From Acidobacteriaceae bacterium (lineage in GTDB: Bacteria; Acidobacteriota; Terriglobia; Bryobacterales; Bryobacteraceae), in NCBI GenBank assembly GCA_019240405.1, contig JAFAYL010000056.1:25075-89074 (forward strand): 64,000 nt of DNA, given 5' to 3'. Shown here piece by piece: positions 56,501 to 64,000 of this stretch (positions are counted from its first letter, which is position 1; each line of letters opens with the position of its first letter). Position numbers and translations under genes: made by a program. The notes beneath the pieces are model-generated. The model made no database searches, was not told where the DNA came from, and saw only the letters and a list, made by a program, of their open reading frames with translations.

Positions 56501-56891
56501 GATGCTCACGAACGAAATGGCGGGATCGGGCGGCGATGCGATGCCGTGGCTATTCCGGAAGGCGGGAATTGGCCCGCTAGTGGGCAAACGAACGTGGGGT
56601 GGGCTGGTGGGTCATTATACGAACCCGCAAGATCTGATTGACGGCGGCTTCACCGGAACACCGGACCTTGCGTTTTACACGCCGGAAAGCAAGTGGGAGA
56701 TCGAGAACCACGGGGTTGATCCGGATGTGGATGTAGAGTTCGATCCCGCGCAATGGCGGCAGGGACACGATGCGCAGCTAGATAAGGCCGTCGAGGTGGT
56801 GATGGATCTGCTGAAGAAGAATCCGCCTCCGGTACACAAGCGGCCAGCGTATCCGAATTATCAGGTTGCGGCGAGGTCTGGGGCGAAGTAG
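53553..56891 (+). CDS. Tricorn-type protease (S41)
   Basis: An exported tricorn protease homologue of about 1112 residues that degrades peptides. A signal peptide (LISFALLSISGICFAQ) is followed by WD40-like beta-propeller repeats with recurrent SPDG/SPDS turns (about 20-520). A Lys/Asp/Glu low-complexity linker lies at about 543-580. Then come a tricorn C1 helical domain (RDERDFLYDPGLHG), a PDZ domain (about 810-880) and the S41 catalytic domain, with serine S992 in EMAGSGGDA. GTG at 53553 is chosen because AAGGAGG lies 8 bp upstream; GTG 53517 is also open. The last 99 residues and the downstream region are duplicated at 62037. Confidence 0.93.
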   Translation: MRHALISFALLSISGICFAQQEKPLLLRKPTVSRTQIVFSYAGDLWIVGREGGDAKRLTSGIGTETDPIFSPDGSLVAFTGEYDGNRDVYVVPAAGGVPQRLTYHPGADEAVGWTRDGKSVLFCSGRNSYSFGFHRLFTIPLTGGLASEVPLPRAEEGSYSPDGSHMAYVPVMQWQKAWKRYRGGQTKRIWIVNLSDSRVEEEIPRDNSNDFNPMWVGDTVWFLSDRSGTVGLFAYNPKTKQVRNVVGGNSFDLKSAAAGPDAIVYEEFGSIHLVDLKSGQDRKIEIRIAGDLPEVRPHFQKIEAKKVGYAGISPTGARAVVAVRGEILTVPAEKGDIRNLTNTPAIAERDPAWSPDGKSIAYFSDESGEYALHVRDQSGMGEVRKIDLGKPPTFYYSPTWSPDSSKIAYSDKRLNVWYVDVAKKAPVHIDTDTYAGPFNQFSPAWSPDSKWIAYSKQLRNHLHAIFVYSVDQQKHSQVTDGMSDALFPCFDKNGKYLYLTASTDAALSIGWLDMSSLNRPVTRSVYAVVLKKGDASPMAPESDEEKGADKDKDKDKDKESADKNKAAEKDPEKKAEEKPVSVQIDFADIGQRIVSLPIPPRNYNRIVAGKAGELFVVEGPLVDPIDFDPAGPSLVLHKFDLKTRKVDKIIEDINFFDLSFNGEKMLYRRREQWFIAPASKAAAEAPKPGEGGPLKLDALEVYVKPREEWKHMYKQVWRDERDFLYDPGLHGLDRAAIEKKYEPFLDTIASRDDLNYLFEEMLGNITIGHMFVGGGDMPETKKIKGGLLGADYSIDHGRYRFAHIYGGQNWNPKLRAPLTQPGVEVSAGEYLLAVRGRELHGSDNIYSFFEETAGQSVSIRVGPNADRSGSREVTVVPLEDETDLRNLSWIEDNRRKVDQMTGGRVAYIYLPNTAGEGFTNFNRYFFAQVDKEAAIIDERFNGGGDIADYIIDYLRRPLLSFWTMREGEDITTPLEGIFGPKVMLTNEMAGSGGDAMPWLFRKAGIGPLVGKRTWGGLVGHYTNPQDLIDGGFTGTPDLAFYTPESKWEIENHGVDPDVDVEFDPAQWRQGHDAQLDKAVEVVMDLLKKNPPPVHKRPAYPNYQVAARSGAK

Positions 56892-56989
56892 GAACGCGGC
56901 GTGCTGGTTTCGAACCGGCATGGCGCAGCACAAGAAACGTAAGGCTCTCATATCCTCCCCAATTCGTAGTTTATTTCCGGGTAGCCCGT
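56592..56989 (+). repeat. Duplicated tricorn 3' end, copy A
   Basis: This ~398-bp segment covers the last 99 codons of the tricorn gene plus about 98 bp beyond the stop. It is repeated at 62037-62433. The coding part differs at only about ten positions; the downstream part is more diverged but ends with a shared ~50 bp. The left boundary is sharp. Confidence 0.9.
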
Positions 56990-57661
56990 AAGCTTGGAAC
57001 TATCCAGAATTTGCCGTATGCGTTGCTGGCGCCGCATTGCTGCTTAGAATTTGAATCTGGGCTGGGGAATGGCTTTACTGAGTCTAACCTGCGGCGATGT
57101 GTTCAGCGGTGTTGATGATTCGTTCGGACGCCAGAGGAGGAATGGGGCGCTCGGGGGCGAGCAAGTCAGCGAGAAGAGGCATGAGGTTCCCATCGCGGCA
57201 CCGGCTGCTTTCTCATGGCGCACGAACTCGAGCCGATCATTATCTGGGAATGCGATTTCGTGCAAATTCAGGTGTGATTTCCTGAATTGGATGGCTGGCG
57301 AACTGTAGCGCCGCACCTCCCGGCCCATTTGTTTGGCCTGCTCGGGCGGGCCCGCTACCCGACGGCTACCTGGACTACCTTCGACTCAAGCCCGGTAATG
57401 CCACCAAAGACTCGCCGACTGATGTCCAGAAAAATACGTTTTTCGATGATCGTTAACAAGGGAACTTCACTAAGCCTCGGATGTCCTCCCGCGATTAAGT
57501 CAAATCCAAACCGGCGTTTTCTGTACGGTAGTCAGAAGAGTTCCGTTAAACTGCCAGCTTGGCCCATGCCTTGTTGCAAAGACTTGACGAAGGGTCGGTG
57601 AGAAGCGCTCGTGCATCCTGACATCGCACCGCCAGGCCGAATGCAGCGCTGAACATCACCA
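56990..57661. other. Stretch without a recognisable gene
   Basis: About 670 bp between the tricorn locus and the aspartyl protease gene. Several short open frames exist on both strands, but none has a good ribosome-binding site, domain or plausible composition. A minus-strand fragment around 57100-57200 (LLADLLAPERPIPPLASER) reads like protein but has stops near it, so it may be a decayed gene. Nothing definite can be called. Confidence 0.5.
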
Positions 57662-58963
57662 TCAGACGAGGCGTCGACACGTCACTTTAACCGTTTTGAG
57701 GGCACCATTCCGTTTGATGCGCAAGGTACGTTCGCCGACGGCGTGCGCAAAGTAGTCTCTGGCCTGATCGAGCGTGTAATTCTTGGCAGGCCGTCCGTCA
57801 ATCTCAACAATTTCGTCGCCCGGCATTATGCCGGCCTTTGCTGCGGGCGTTTGCACGATCACCATCACCGCAGTGAGTGTATCGAAATTTGGCCCCGTGC
57901 TGCCGAGGACGAATCCAGCATGATCAAACTCAAACGACATCTCAGCATTCTTGATTCGCTGGAGCGCAATTTCACCTCTCGAATAATCGAACGTGATGAG
58001 GAACTGTTTGAGCAGTCCGTAGCCTACTGCACCAGGGCGTTGATTCCCCAGGCGGTCTAGATTGTCCTCGGCAATCGCAACCAACGGGTTTATGAAATTA
58101 AATCCAGCGACTCGTAAGGTACGCGTTCGGGTTAGCCAGGCCTGGGTCCCACCTCCGACGCCAACGCCTTGGAAGGCGAGCGCCTTCGAGGTATTACCTA
58201 AGAGATCATGGGTGCGAGCAAAACCAGCGTTTAAGGAAAATGGGTCCAATTTGCCGGTATCTATCTCGATGAAGGCGGGGGCGGAGTTGCCATTCTGACC
58301 TCCGATTATGGCCTTGACGTACGGTTGCTTTTGTTGAACGTTAACAGCTTCAAAATGCGCAGTCGTGTCTCGGAAGGAAGGCGGATCACAAAGCGTGAGC
58401 TTTTGATCTTGGTAGTCCAAGATGACAACAAACTGCGACAGGAAATCGTATCCCAGAATGCCGTCCAAACGGTGCCCGAAGAACGGCGCGAAGCCCGATA
58501 GGTCCAAGACAGTTGACGAAGGCTTCGAGAGACGGACGCCCCCCACGCGGCGCTGAACTCCGATAACAGTCTCTGTTTCGACTTTGCCGCCAGGACCAGC
58601 GTCCGTGCGACGGTCAACAGTCTTCAAGTGGAGGGCCGCTACCGTTGATGGATCGAGGACGGAATCTTCAAAGCCGGTATCGAGAAGAAAACTGTAAGTT
58701 TTTCCGTCATTCATCAGTACGGGCACAAACGCCCCACCGCCATGGACGACGATTCCGATCTCCATTGGCTTGGCGTCCTGCGTTTTGGAGGGAGTGTCGA
58801 CCGGAGCATGACACACCTGTGCGGCCGAGAGCGGCCAGGCCCCGCAAAACACAACCACCACCGAAAATGGTTTCAACCCCCACTTGGCTTTAACGCCCCG
58901 TGAAGCATTCCGCCGCGGCGGACTCTTACTTCGTAGCTGCTTTTTGAAGCTCCTGCAACGCAC
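57662..58963 (-). CDS. Aspartyl protease (retropepsin-like, duplicated) with PDZ domain
   Basis: A protein of up to 433 residues. After a basic N-terminus and a signal-like stretch (FSVVVVFCGAWPLSA) there are two aspartyl-protease lobes. The first has FLLDTGFED (D95) and ILGYDFL (169-175); the second has FIEIDTGKLD (D235) and VGYGLLKQF (about 316). A C-terminal PDZ domain (about 345-430, AGIMPGDEIVEIDGRPA) follows. Pepsin-like enzymes need two aspartates, so a single chain could be active. The true start may lie inside the first 30 residues, since the frame overlaps the upstream S41 gene by 38 bp. Confidence 0.85.
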   Translation of the reverse strand: MRCRSFKKQLRSKSPPRRNASRGVKAKWGLKPFSVVVVFCGAWPLSAAQVCHAPVDTPSKTQDAKPMEIGIVVHGGGAFVPVLMNDGKTYSFLLDTGFEDSVLDPSTVAALHLKTVDRRTDAGPGGKVETETVIGVQRRVGGVRLSKPSSTVLDLSGFAPFFGHRLDGILGYDFLSQFVVILDYQDQKLTLCDPPSFRDTTAHFEAVNVQQKQPYVKAIIGGQNGNSAPAFIEIDTGKLDPFSLNAGFARTHDLLGNTSKALAFQGVGVGGGTQAWLTRTRTLRVAGFNFINPLVAIAEDNLDRLGNQRPGAVGYGLLKQFLITFDYSRGEIALQRIKNAEMSFEFDHAGFVLGSTGPNFDTLTAVMVIVQTPAAKAGIMPGDEIVEIDGRPAKNYTLDQARDYFAHAVGERTLRIKRNGALKTVKVTCRRLV

Positions 58964-60038
58964 GCTTGCGCTCCTCGATGAATGGATAGTCTGGCTGTTC
59001 TTTGAGAAGTTTTCCTAATGCAGTCAGCTCTGCCGTGTGCAAGGCGTTGTCGGGGGGAACTGAAACATCCGGAACTACTCCAGTCCCCTCCCAATCGGTT
59101 CCTGTGACTGCGTTCATATATCGCGAGGTCGGGATTGTCAACATAAAGTGCTCGCCAACCCGGTACTCAAACGCAGGATGAGCCGCTCCCGCTGTGCGTT
59201 CTCCAATCACGACGGCTCGGCGGACGCTCTGAAGGTCGTAGGCAAAGCCCTCCGCGGCAGAAATTGTCTCTCGGCTGACCAGGACATAAACGTCACCCGA
59301 ATATCTTGCTCCAGGGCTGTGTGGCGAGACGATGTTCTCATTCTTCGAGTCGTCTGGTCTGGACAGAAAGTCACCAAGATGCACCCGTTCATCGAACAGA
59401 TACCCCAAAATAATCAGACCGACTGCGGGATCGCCCCCGCGATTTTGCCTCAGGTCGATGATGAGTGCACTAGTGTGCTGCAGGAAAGCCATAGCAGCAT
59501 CAGCCGTATCACGCCCGCCGTCCTTGAGTGGGAAGAAGCCGTCAAACCTGAGATAGCCTATATTTCCGGGGAAAACGTCGGCACTCTTGAACCAGTAGTT
59601 GACTAAGCCGCCTTTGTACCGAATTCGTGCCGCGCGTTCTGGATTGATTTTTTCCTCTTGATTGGCATTTTCAATCGGTATCGCGTCATGACTGTAGACA
59701 ACCTCAAGATGCTGATCCTTGCTGACACTGCGCAAATCTGATTGCAACCTTTCGGCCAACTGCTGGGCGCTCATGATATCTGCGTAACCCCCGTTTGCGG
59801 CGTGGCTCCGAATAGCGGTTTCCATTTGGGCTGCGATCTCAGGAAAGATATATTCGCGCCTAAGCTGCTTGAGCACCTCGGAAATCACTCGAGATTTCGT
59901 TTCTGTGCTGACTTTCATATCCGGCTGTTCTTGCGCATGTCCAAACGGGACCAATGCGAGTAGAAGGCAACGGGCGACGAGCCGCGCTCGGCGCCAGACA
60001 AAACGCGGAACTTGAAGCGAATTAGCGCCGTTTCTCAT
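58926..60038 (-). CDS. S41-family peptidase (IRBP/tail-specific-like)
   Basis: A secreted 370-residue peptidase. A signal peptide (LVARCLLLALVPFGHAQ) is followed by an N-terminal helical domain typical of S41 (VISEVLKQLRREYIFPE). The catalytic domain contains IGYLRFDGFF, LIIDLRQNRGGDP, the putative nucleophile serine in ISAAEGFAYDLQ (about residue 260) and GERTAGAAHP. No PDZ is obvious. It is transcribed with the aspartyl protease gene, which it overlaps. The upstream region faces the Lrp-type gene, about 110 bp away. Confidence 0.88.
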   Translation of the reverse strand: MRNGANSLQVPRFVWRRARLVARCLLLALVPFGHAQEQPDMKVSTETKSRVISEVLKQLRREYIFPEIAAQMETAIRSHAANGGYADIMSAQQLAERLQSDLRSVSKDQHLEVVYSHDAIPIENANQEEKINPERAARIRYKGGLVNYWFKSADVFPGNIGYLRFDGFFPLKDGGRDTADAAMAFLQHTSALIIDLRQNRGGDPAVGLIILGYLFDERVHLGDFLSRPDDSKNENIVSPHSPGARYSGDVYVLVSRETISAAEGFAYDLQSVRRAVVIGERTAGAAHPAFEYRVGEHFMLTIPTSRYMNAVTGTDWEGTGVVPDVSVPPDNALHTAELTALGKLLKEQPDYPFIEERKRALQELQKAATK

Positions 60039-60150
60039 CTACATCGGGCGATGGAAGTATTATGATCTCAGATTAACCCGAAATTCCAGCAGGAACGTCG
60101 GGGCCACCCCTATTTCAGCGAATTGTACGGTTTAGAGCCGGTCGACCAGA

Positions 60151-60612
60151 ATGGGAACAGAGAAAAATCTCGAAGTTGACGAGATTGACCGCCGAATTCT
60201 CGGTATTCTTTCGTCCAACGGGCGGCTCAGCTTCCGCGACTTGGGCGCTCAGATCCATTTAAGCCCGAATGCAACTGCCGAGCGCGTTCGCAGGCTGCAA
60301 TCCGCGAATATCATCCGAGGATTTCACGCAGACATCGACCACACGAAACTCGGCTTATCACTGGAGGTCTACATTGACGGGCGGCTTCGGCCCGGCACGA
60401 GCGCACAGCGCTTCGAAGGACTTGTGATGAAAATGCCGGGCGTTGTCAGCGCGGCTATTCTTACTGGAGCATTGGATTTTCGGCTGCGAGTGGCGTGCAA
60501 GGGGCAATCCGAACTCGTCCAGGTCATCGAGACCCTACGATCCCGAGCGGGCGTCCAGGAAACGAACACTACTGTGATTTTGCGTGAATTTTCGAAAAGT
60601 CCCGATGCGTGA
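60151..60612 (+). CDS. Lrp/AsnC-family transcriptional regulator
   Basis: A 153-residue regulator with an N-terminal helix-turn-helix (EIDRRILGILSSNGRLSF then LGAQIHLSPNATAERVRRL) and a C-terminal RAM ligand-binding domain (about 75-150). Lrp-type proteins respond to amino acids. It is divergent from the S41/aspartyl protease pair, so it may control them in response to peptide-derived amino acids. This role is inferred from position only. Confidence 0.9.
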   Translation: MGTEKNLEVDEIDRRILGILSSNGRLSFRDLGAQIHLSPNATAERVRRLQSANIIRGFHADIDHTKLGLSLEVYIDGRLRPGTSAQRFEGLVMKMPGVVSAAILTGALDFRLRVACKGQSELVQVIETLRSRAGVQETNTTVILREFSKSPDA

Positions 60613-61293
60613 GATTGAATGCTATCAAGGAGCAAAGCGCCACGAACGGGAAGGCGTGGTCATCTGCGGCGCACTCTACTCGGGGTCTCACTTTCGGAAG
60701 CGAGAGAGCCGAATGCTCACTTCTACGGCTTGGAGGCGTGGTTTATCGCCGAAGTCCCGATTTCATGCCCGCAAACCCAGTGCGACTCGTTGAGTTGGTG
60801 TTTCGAAGAATGGCATGAGATCGTTGTCGGTGGCATCAACACTCAAACGAAGCCGCAAACCTGTCAACTAACCCGCCAGGTAGTGGAATCCTCGTGCACG
60901 GCGACGCCGCTACTCTATCTAGCTCTCACCAGAGGTCACCGACCACGCGCCAACGTCCGCCGCCGAGCGGCTTTGTTCTGGTCGGCCAATCGTAAAGTAG
61001 CGCTATCAGGACCGGGGCGTCGGCATCGCAGTATGGCGCTCGGGTGCTGCTTTGGCATTCGATTCGCGGTTTTCCCAACCGCCAAATCGATCTTACTCAA
61101 GTTCAATCCACGGATTTCCCGTGATTGAGGAGTAACCAATAGAGCTGAACGAATAAGTTTCAATATTGGAACTCAGGTCACAAGCCAGCGTTCGCCTGCG
61201 GACACGTGCGTGTCATGTCCGATCACCACGTCCAGCGCTGATTCGGCTTTTCTGTGCAATCTATGGCCTTGCACGTGCATTTAAACTCGCATT
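60613..61293. other. Stretch without a recognisable gene
   Basis: About 680 bp. An open frame from 60619 to 61128 would encode 169 residues, but it has no recognisable domain, no good ribosome-binding site, and a Cys/Arg-rich composition unlike the neighbours. I consider it non-coding or decayed. The final part must hold the promoter of the small adaptor gene. Confidence 0.45.
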
Positions 61294-61887
61294 ATGGCGC
61301 TTAGAATCTCTTTTTGCGTTCCTGTGCTTCTTTGTGTGTTGTATGCGCAAGGAGAGGAGCCGGTACTGTCAAAGGATACGCTCTCCGTGCACAAAGTGCA
61401 GCGGGGCGACATGCCCGTTCGTGAACGAGCGACAGGTATTATTGCTTCGCTTTCGCCGCCGAGAGCAATTCTCACTCTCTTAGACCAAACCAGATCATGC
61501 AGGATCGGGCAACGAGCATCGGCCCAAGTAAACCCGCCGACAGTGCTCTCAGGGAAAATCGTGAGAATCGATACGGGATGTGAGGTCGAGTTTTCAGAGC
61601 CACTTCCTAATGGCACAACGGTCGGCGACAAGCTTGGCGCTCTTCTGGAGACTGGCGTGGCACGGGACGTCATCTTCTTCGATCGGCCAGCTAACTCGGC
61701 CGCAAACAGTGATGCAGTCGTATTCGTAATTGAGCCCGGCGATCAGTACGCGCGCCGAGTAGCGGTGCATTATGGGCGCCTCTCCGGCTCGATGATTGAA
61801 GTCACATCCGGGCTCTCTCCTGGTGACCGCGTGATCGTCACAGACACATCGAAGTGGAAAGCGAGTCCGCGCGTTCGTTTGGAATAG
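61294..61887 (+). CDS. Minimal membrane-fusion-like protein
   Basis: A 197-residue exported protein with a signal peptide (FCVPVLLCVLYAQ). It keeps a barrel-like segment (RASAQVNPPTVLSGKIVRID) and the C-terminal membrane-proximal domain of RND-type adaptors (VFVIEPGDQYARRVAVHYG, then GLSPGDRVIVTD). The lipoyl halves and helical hairpin that contact TolC are missing. It could be a specialised short adaptor or a truncated copy. No transporter gene adjoins it. Confidence 0.7.
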   Translation: MALRISFCVPVLLCVLYAQGEEPVLSKDTLSVHKVQRGDMPVRERATGIIASLSPPRAILTLLDQTRSCRIGQRASAQVNPPTVLSGKIVRIDTGCEVEFSEPLPNGTTVGDKLGALLETGVARDVIFFDRPANSAANSDAVVFVIEPGDQYARRVAVHYGRLSGSMIEVTSGLSPGDRVIVTDTSKWKASPRVRLE

Positions 61888-62036
61888 GAACACATAATTT
61901 GTCAATGAAATCGCTCTTTTTGCCTTAGCGCGCCGCTAACTCGGCAGATCAGCTTCAACATTGTTTCCGTACCGTCGGCGATCCGGAAACTGACCCAGGG
62001 AACTGGTTGATTTTCTGGTTTCAGGGATTCACTATC

Positions 62037-62433
62037 ACGTGGGGCGGGCTGGTGGGTCATTATACGAACCCGCAAGATCTGATTGACGGCGGTTTCACCG
62101 GAACACCGGACCTTGCGTTTTACACGCCGGAAAGCAAGTGGGAGATCGAGAACCACGGGGTTGATCCCGATGTGGATGTAGACTTCGATCCTGCGCAATG
62201 GCGGCAGGGACACGATGCGCAGCTAGATAAGGCCATCGAGGTGGTGATGGATCTGCTGAAGAAGAATCCGCCTCCGGTACACAAGCGGCCGGCATATCCG
62301 AATTATCAGGTAGCGGCGAGGTCTGCGGCGAAGTAGGGAGGTGGCGTGCTGTTTTCGATGGGCACGGAGCAGCACGAAAAACGTAAGGCTCTCATATCCT
62401 CCCCAATTCGTAGTTTATTTCCGGGTAGCCCGT
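62037..62433 (+). pseudogene. Duplicated tricorn 3' end, copy B (gene remnant)
   Basis: This segment repeats 56592-56989. It encodes the last ~99 residues of the tricorn protease from TWGGLVGHYTNPQDL to the stop at 62336, and the shared sequence runs on to 62433. An open frame starts at 62007 with ten unrelated residues, but the catalytic serine and all upstream domains are missing. It is best seen as a non-functional remnant. Confidence 0.9.
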
Positions 62434-62540
62434 GATCCTGCAGCTGTTCCCCAACACCGACCGTACGTTCCGGAAATCTATCGTTCCAGGGGCTTTGCGG
62501 CAAAACCACCGGTTAGACGGTCTTCGGCGGGCAAAATCTT

Positions 62541-63545
62541 CTACTTTGGATTTGACCAGTACCCAGCCCTTGCATGGACGCGAAAATCTCCGGAGCGTCG
62601 AATTCGCACTGATATCTCGTGATATCCAGCGGTCGCTGACTCTGGTGGCGTAAATGCCAGAATGTAACGATTGTGAATCTCGGTGCCGATCACCGTCAGC
62701 TGCCGCTCCAGGCCATGGAGGGTCGTGAATTTTTCGTGACTACCCCCGGTGGATTCTGAAAAAGCTTGAGCAACATTCGTCTTGGCGAGTCTTGCTACGA
62801 GCATCGGTATCACCAGCAGATTGACCCCTCCATGGTTATCGGGATCGTACAATCCAGGTTCACTTGGCGGCTCTGGCCTATCTGACGCTTTCTGCGTGAA
62901 TGCGGTCGTGAAAGCCGAGTACGAGATGGTGTAGATCACAACATCATTTCGCTGGGCTTTAATGACAGCTTCGGAGAAGCTGCTCTTGCTGCCGAGATCG
63001 CGCGACTCGCTGATATGTACGATTACTCGACGGGCTGGGTCTTTCCTTCCCGCAAGCAGATCGCACGCAAGGTTTACGCCATCAATAAGACGGCTGGATG
63101 AGCCCGTTGCCGTCAGTTTGGCGAAAGCATCTCCAAGGATGTTCGGATCGGCGGTGAAGCCTTGTGCAATCTTCACCTCGTCCCCGGCAGTAACCACAGC
63201 TGCGAGACTAGGTACTCCGATATCCATATCGTTCGTGATGTAGCTACTCACGACTGAGGCAGTCTTCTTTATCTTCGCCAGGGCTGGCTCAATCCCTTCG
63301 CCGACCTGCAAGACAAGGACTGCGTAAATTGGTAGAGGCGTAGAGTCGCGCAAAATCATGCGGACCTGCTGCGGCCGTTCATCACTCAAGATTTCGAAAT
63401 CTTCTGCCCGCAGATTCTCGACAGGCTTGTTCAGCTTGGTCATCACAGAAACTGGAACCACCACTTCGTGCGCTTTGGTCTTGAATGTGGGCTCCTGAGC
63501 GTACGCTGTGGCAGCGAGAAGGACTAGTGTCCACTTCACTGTCAA
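62541..63545 (-). CDS. Secreted VWFA-related protein (acidobacterial type)
   Basis: A 334-residue exported protein with a signal peptide (WTLVLLAATAYAQ). An N-terminal beta domain (VVVPVSVMTKLNKPVENLRAEDFEI) and a von Willebrand A-like domain (about 70-290) follow, with VIVHISESRD in place of a classical strand. It fits the acidobacterial VWFA-related family (TIGR03436). The metal-ion-dependent adhesion site is degenerate: the usual DxSxS is replaced by LQVGEG. Function is unknown. Confidence 0.85.
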   Translation of the reverse strand: MTVKWTLVLLAATAYAQEPTFKTKAHEVVVPVSVMTKLNKPVENLRAEDFEILSDERPQQVRMILRDSTPLPIYAVLVLQVGEGIEPALAKIKKTASVVSSYITNDMDIGVPSLAAVVTAGDEVKIAQGFTADPNILGDAFAKLTATGSSSRLIDGVNLACDLLAGRKDPARRVIVHISESRDLGSKSSFSEAVIKAQRNDVVIYTISYSAFTTAFTQKASDRPEPPSEPGLYDPDNHGGVNLLVIPMLVARLAKTNVAQAFSESTGGSHEKFTTLHGLERQLTVIGTEIHNRYILAFTPPESATAGYHEISVRIRRSGDFRVHARAGYWSNPK

Positions 63546-63868
63546 TCATGACGACGGCATAGAGGTCTACGTTCCAAAATGATTGACGAGCTTCCAGATC
63601 ACGTGAATCTCATTTCGCGCTGGTTCCCGTACGGTCGGCCACTCGTCCATTGCGGACAGCCAAACGCGGGAGACTCCTCCAATTGACGAGTGGCCCGTTA
63701 TTCGGGAGTTTCTGCCATCCATTCACGCAAGCTGACTTAAGGGTAGCGATCGTGGTCAGTGAGTGCATTGGCGATCTATCACGCGCAGGTGTCAGGGTTC
63801 AGAGTCACGGAACAGAAATCGGGGCTCGCGAGAATACCAATTGACATTCCCTAGAAATCCACTACCAT
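63546..63868. other. Intergenic stretch without a gene
   Basis: About 320 bp between the divergent VWFA and ArsR-type genes. I see no convincing coding frame. Both promoters must lie here. No clear palindrome that could be an ArsR operator stands out. Confidence 0.5.
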
Positions 63869-64000
63869 ATGGTTGTGGATCGTTTGGGTACAACCTTTGC
63901 GGCTTTGTCTGATCCAACCCGGCGGGGGATGATCGAGCGGCTCTCCCGTGGGCCTGCCTCTGTGCACGGCTTGACGGAACCGTTTGCACTCTCGCAGCAG
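63869..64000 (+). CDS. ArsR-family transcriptional regulator, N-terminal part
   Basis: The first 44 residues of a winged-helix regulator that runs off the right edge. The segment TTFAALSDPTRRGMIERLSRG is the usual ArsR/SmtB opening, and SVHGLTEPFALSQ starts the recognition helix. Proteins with this start are often encoded beside SRPBCC (AHSA1) proteins in this phylum, which would lie outside the window. ATG at 63869 is the natural start. Confidence 0.85.
   Translation, partial: MVVDRLGTTFAALSDPTRRGMIERLSRGPASVHGLTEPFALSQQ

Noticed and set aside
60619..61128. Plus-strand frame of 169 codons after the Lrp-type gene
   Set aside because: No domain, no ribosome-binding site, odd Cys/Arg-rich composition; competing frames overlap it equally well.
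62007..62336. Intact small gene encoding a tricorn-like protein
   Set aside because: It is the copied tail of the upstream tricorn gene with ten unrelated residues in front and no catalytic serine.

Overview
The window looks like a chromosomal segment of an Acidobacteriota bacterium, probably from the Bryobacterales / Candidatus Solibacter side of the phylum. This placement is an inference from gene content: a VWFA-related secreted protein of the acidobacterial type, a bacterial tricorn protease, acidobacterial-style efflux operons with several membrane-fusion proteins, many DinB-fold proteins, and moderately GC-rich DNA with frequent GTG/TTG starts. I see no insertion sequence, CRISPR array, rRNA or integrase. 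One tRNA (tRNA-Ser, anticodon GCT) is present.

Layout. From 1 to 12.07 kb lies the respiratory complex I operon nuoD(partial)-E-F-G-H-I-J-K-L-M-N, all on the plus strand with most junctions overlapping or nearly so. From 12.1 to 17.9 kb a minus-strand block holds a CBS-pair protein, a ROK-family protein, a single-chain pyruvate carboxylase and an ACT-domain protein of uncertain function, followed by tRNA-Ser. From 18.3 to 24.7 kb are a NodU/CmcH carbamoyltransferase, homoserine dehydrogenase (minus) and the pyrimidine operon pyrR-pyrB-pyrC. From 24.6 to 31.9 kb are uvrA-selA (minus), mutY, a secreted glycine-zipper protein, a small Smr-domain protein and a nitroreductase. From 31.97 to 37.95 kb a minus-strand block contains a polysaccharide export module (Wza-like exporter, GumC/Wzz co-polymerase, CpsD tyrosine kinase) preceded by maf and a GH127 arabinofuranosidase.

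The second half is more accessory in character. It has a Rieske oxygenase, two adjacent toxin-antitoxin modules (hicBA, vapBC), a DinB protein, and an efflux operon with three adaptor proteins, a MacB-type permease and a TolC protein but no ATPase in the window. Then come a duplicated-repeat membrane protein, a VOC protein, two more DinB proteins flanking an intradiol dioxygenase, and a MarR regulator divergent from a membrane-protein pair whose second gene is frameshifted. A large tricorn protease follows. Downstream, the last ~400 bp of the tricorn locus is repeated about 5.4 kb further on; the interval between the copies holds an aspartyl protease-PDZ protein, an S41 peptidase, an Lrp-type regulator, a minimal adaptor protein and two stretches without recognisable genes. 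The window closes with a VWFA-related protein and the start of an ArsR-type regulator.

The most noteworthy items are the duplicated tricorn 3' end, the single-base frameshift in a small membrane-protein gene, a perfect 10+1+10 palindrome at the vapBC promoter, 11-bp-phased direct repeats in front of the efflux operon, a dispersed short intergenic repeat (core AAACGAACCCA), gene fragments of TolC type, and the ACT-domain protein next to pyruvate carboxylase. I did not find a feature that clearly amounts to a wholly new system.
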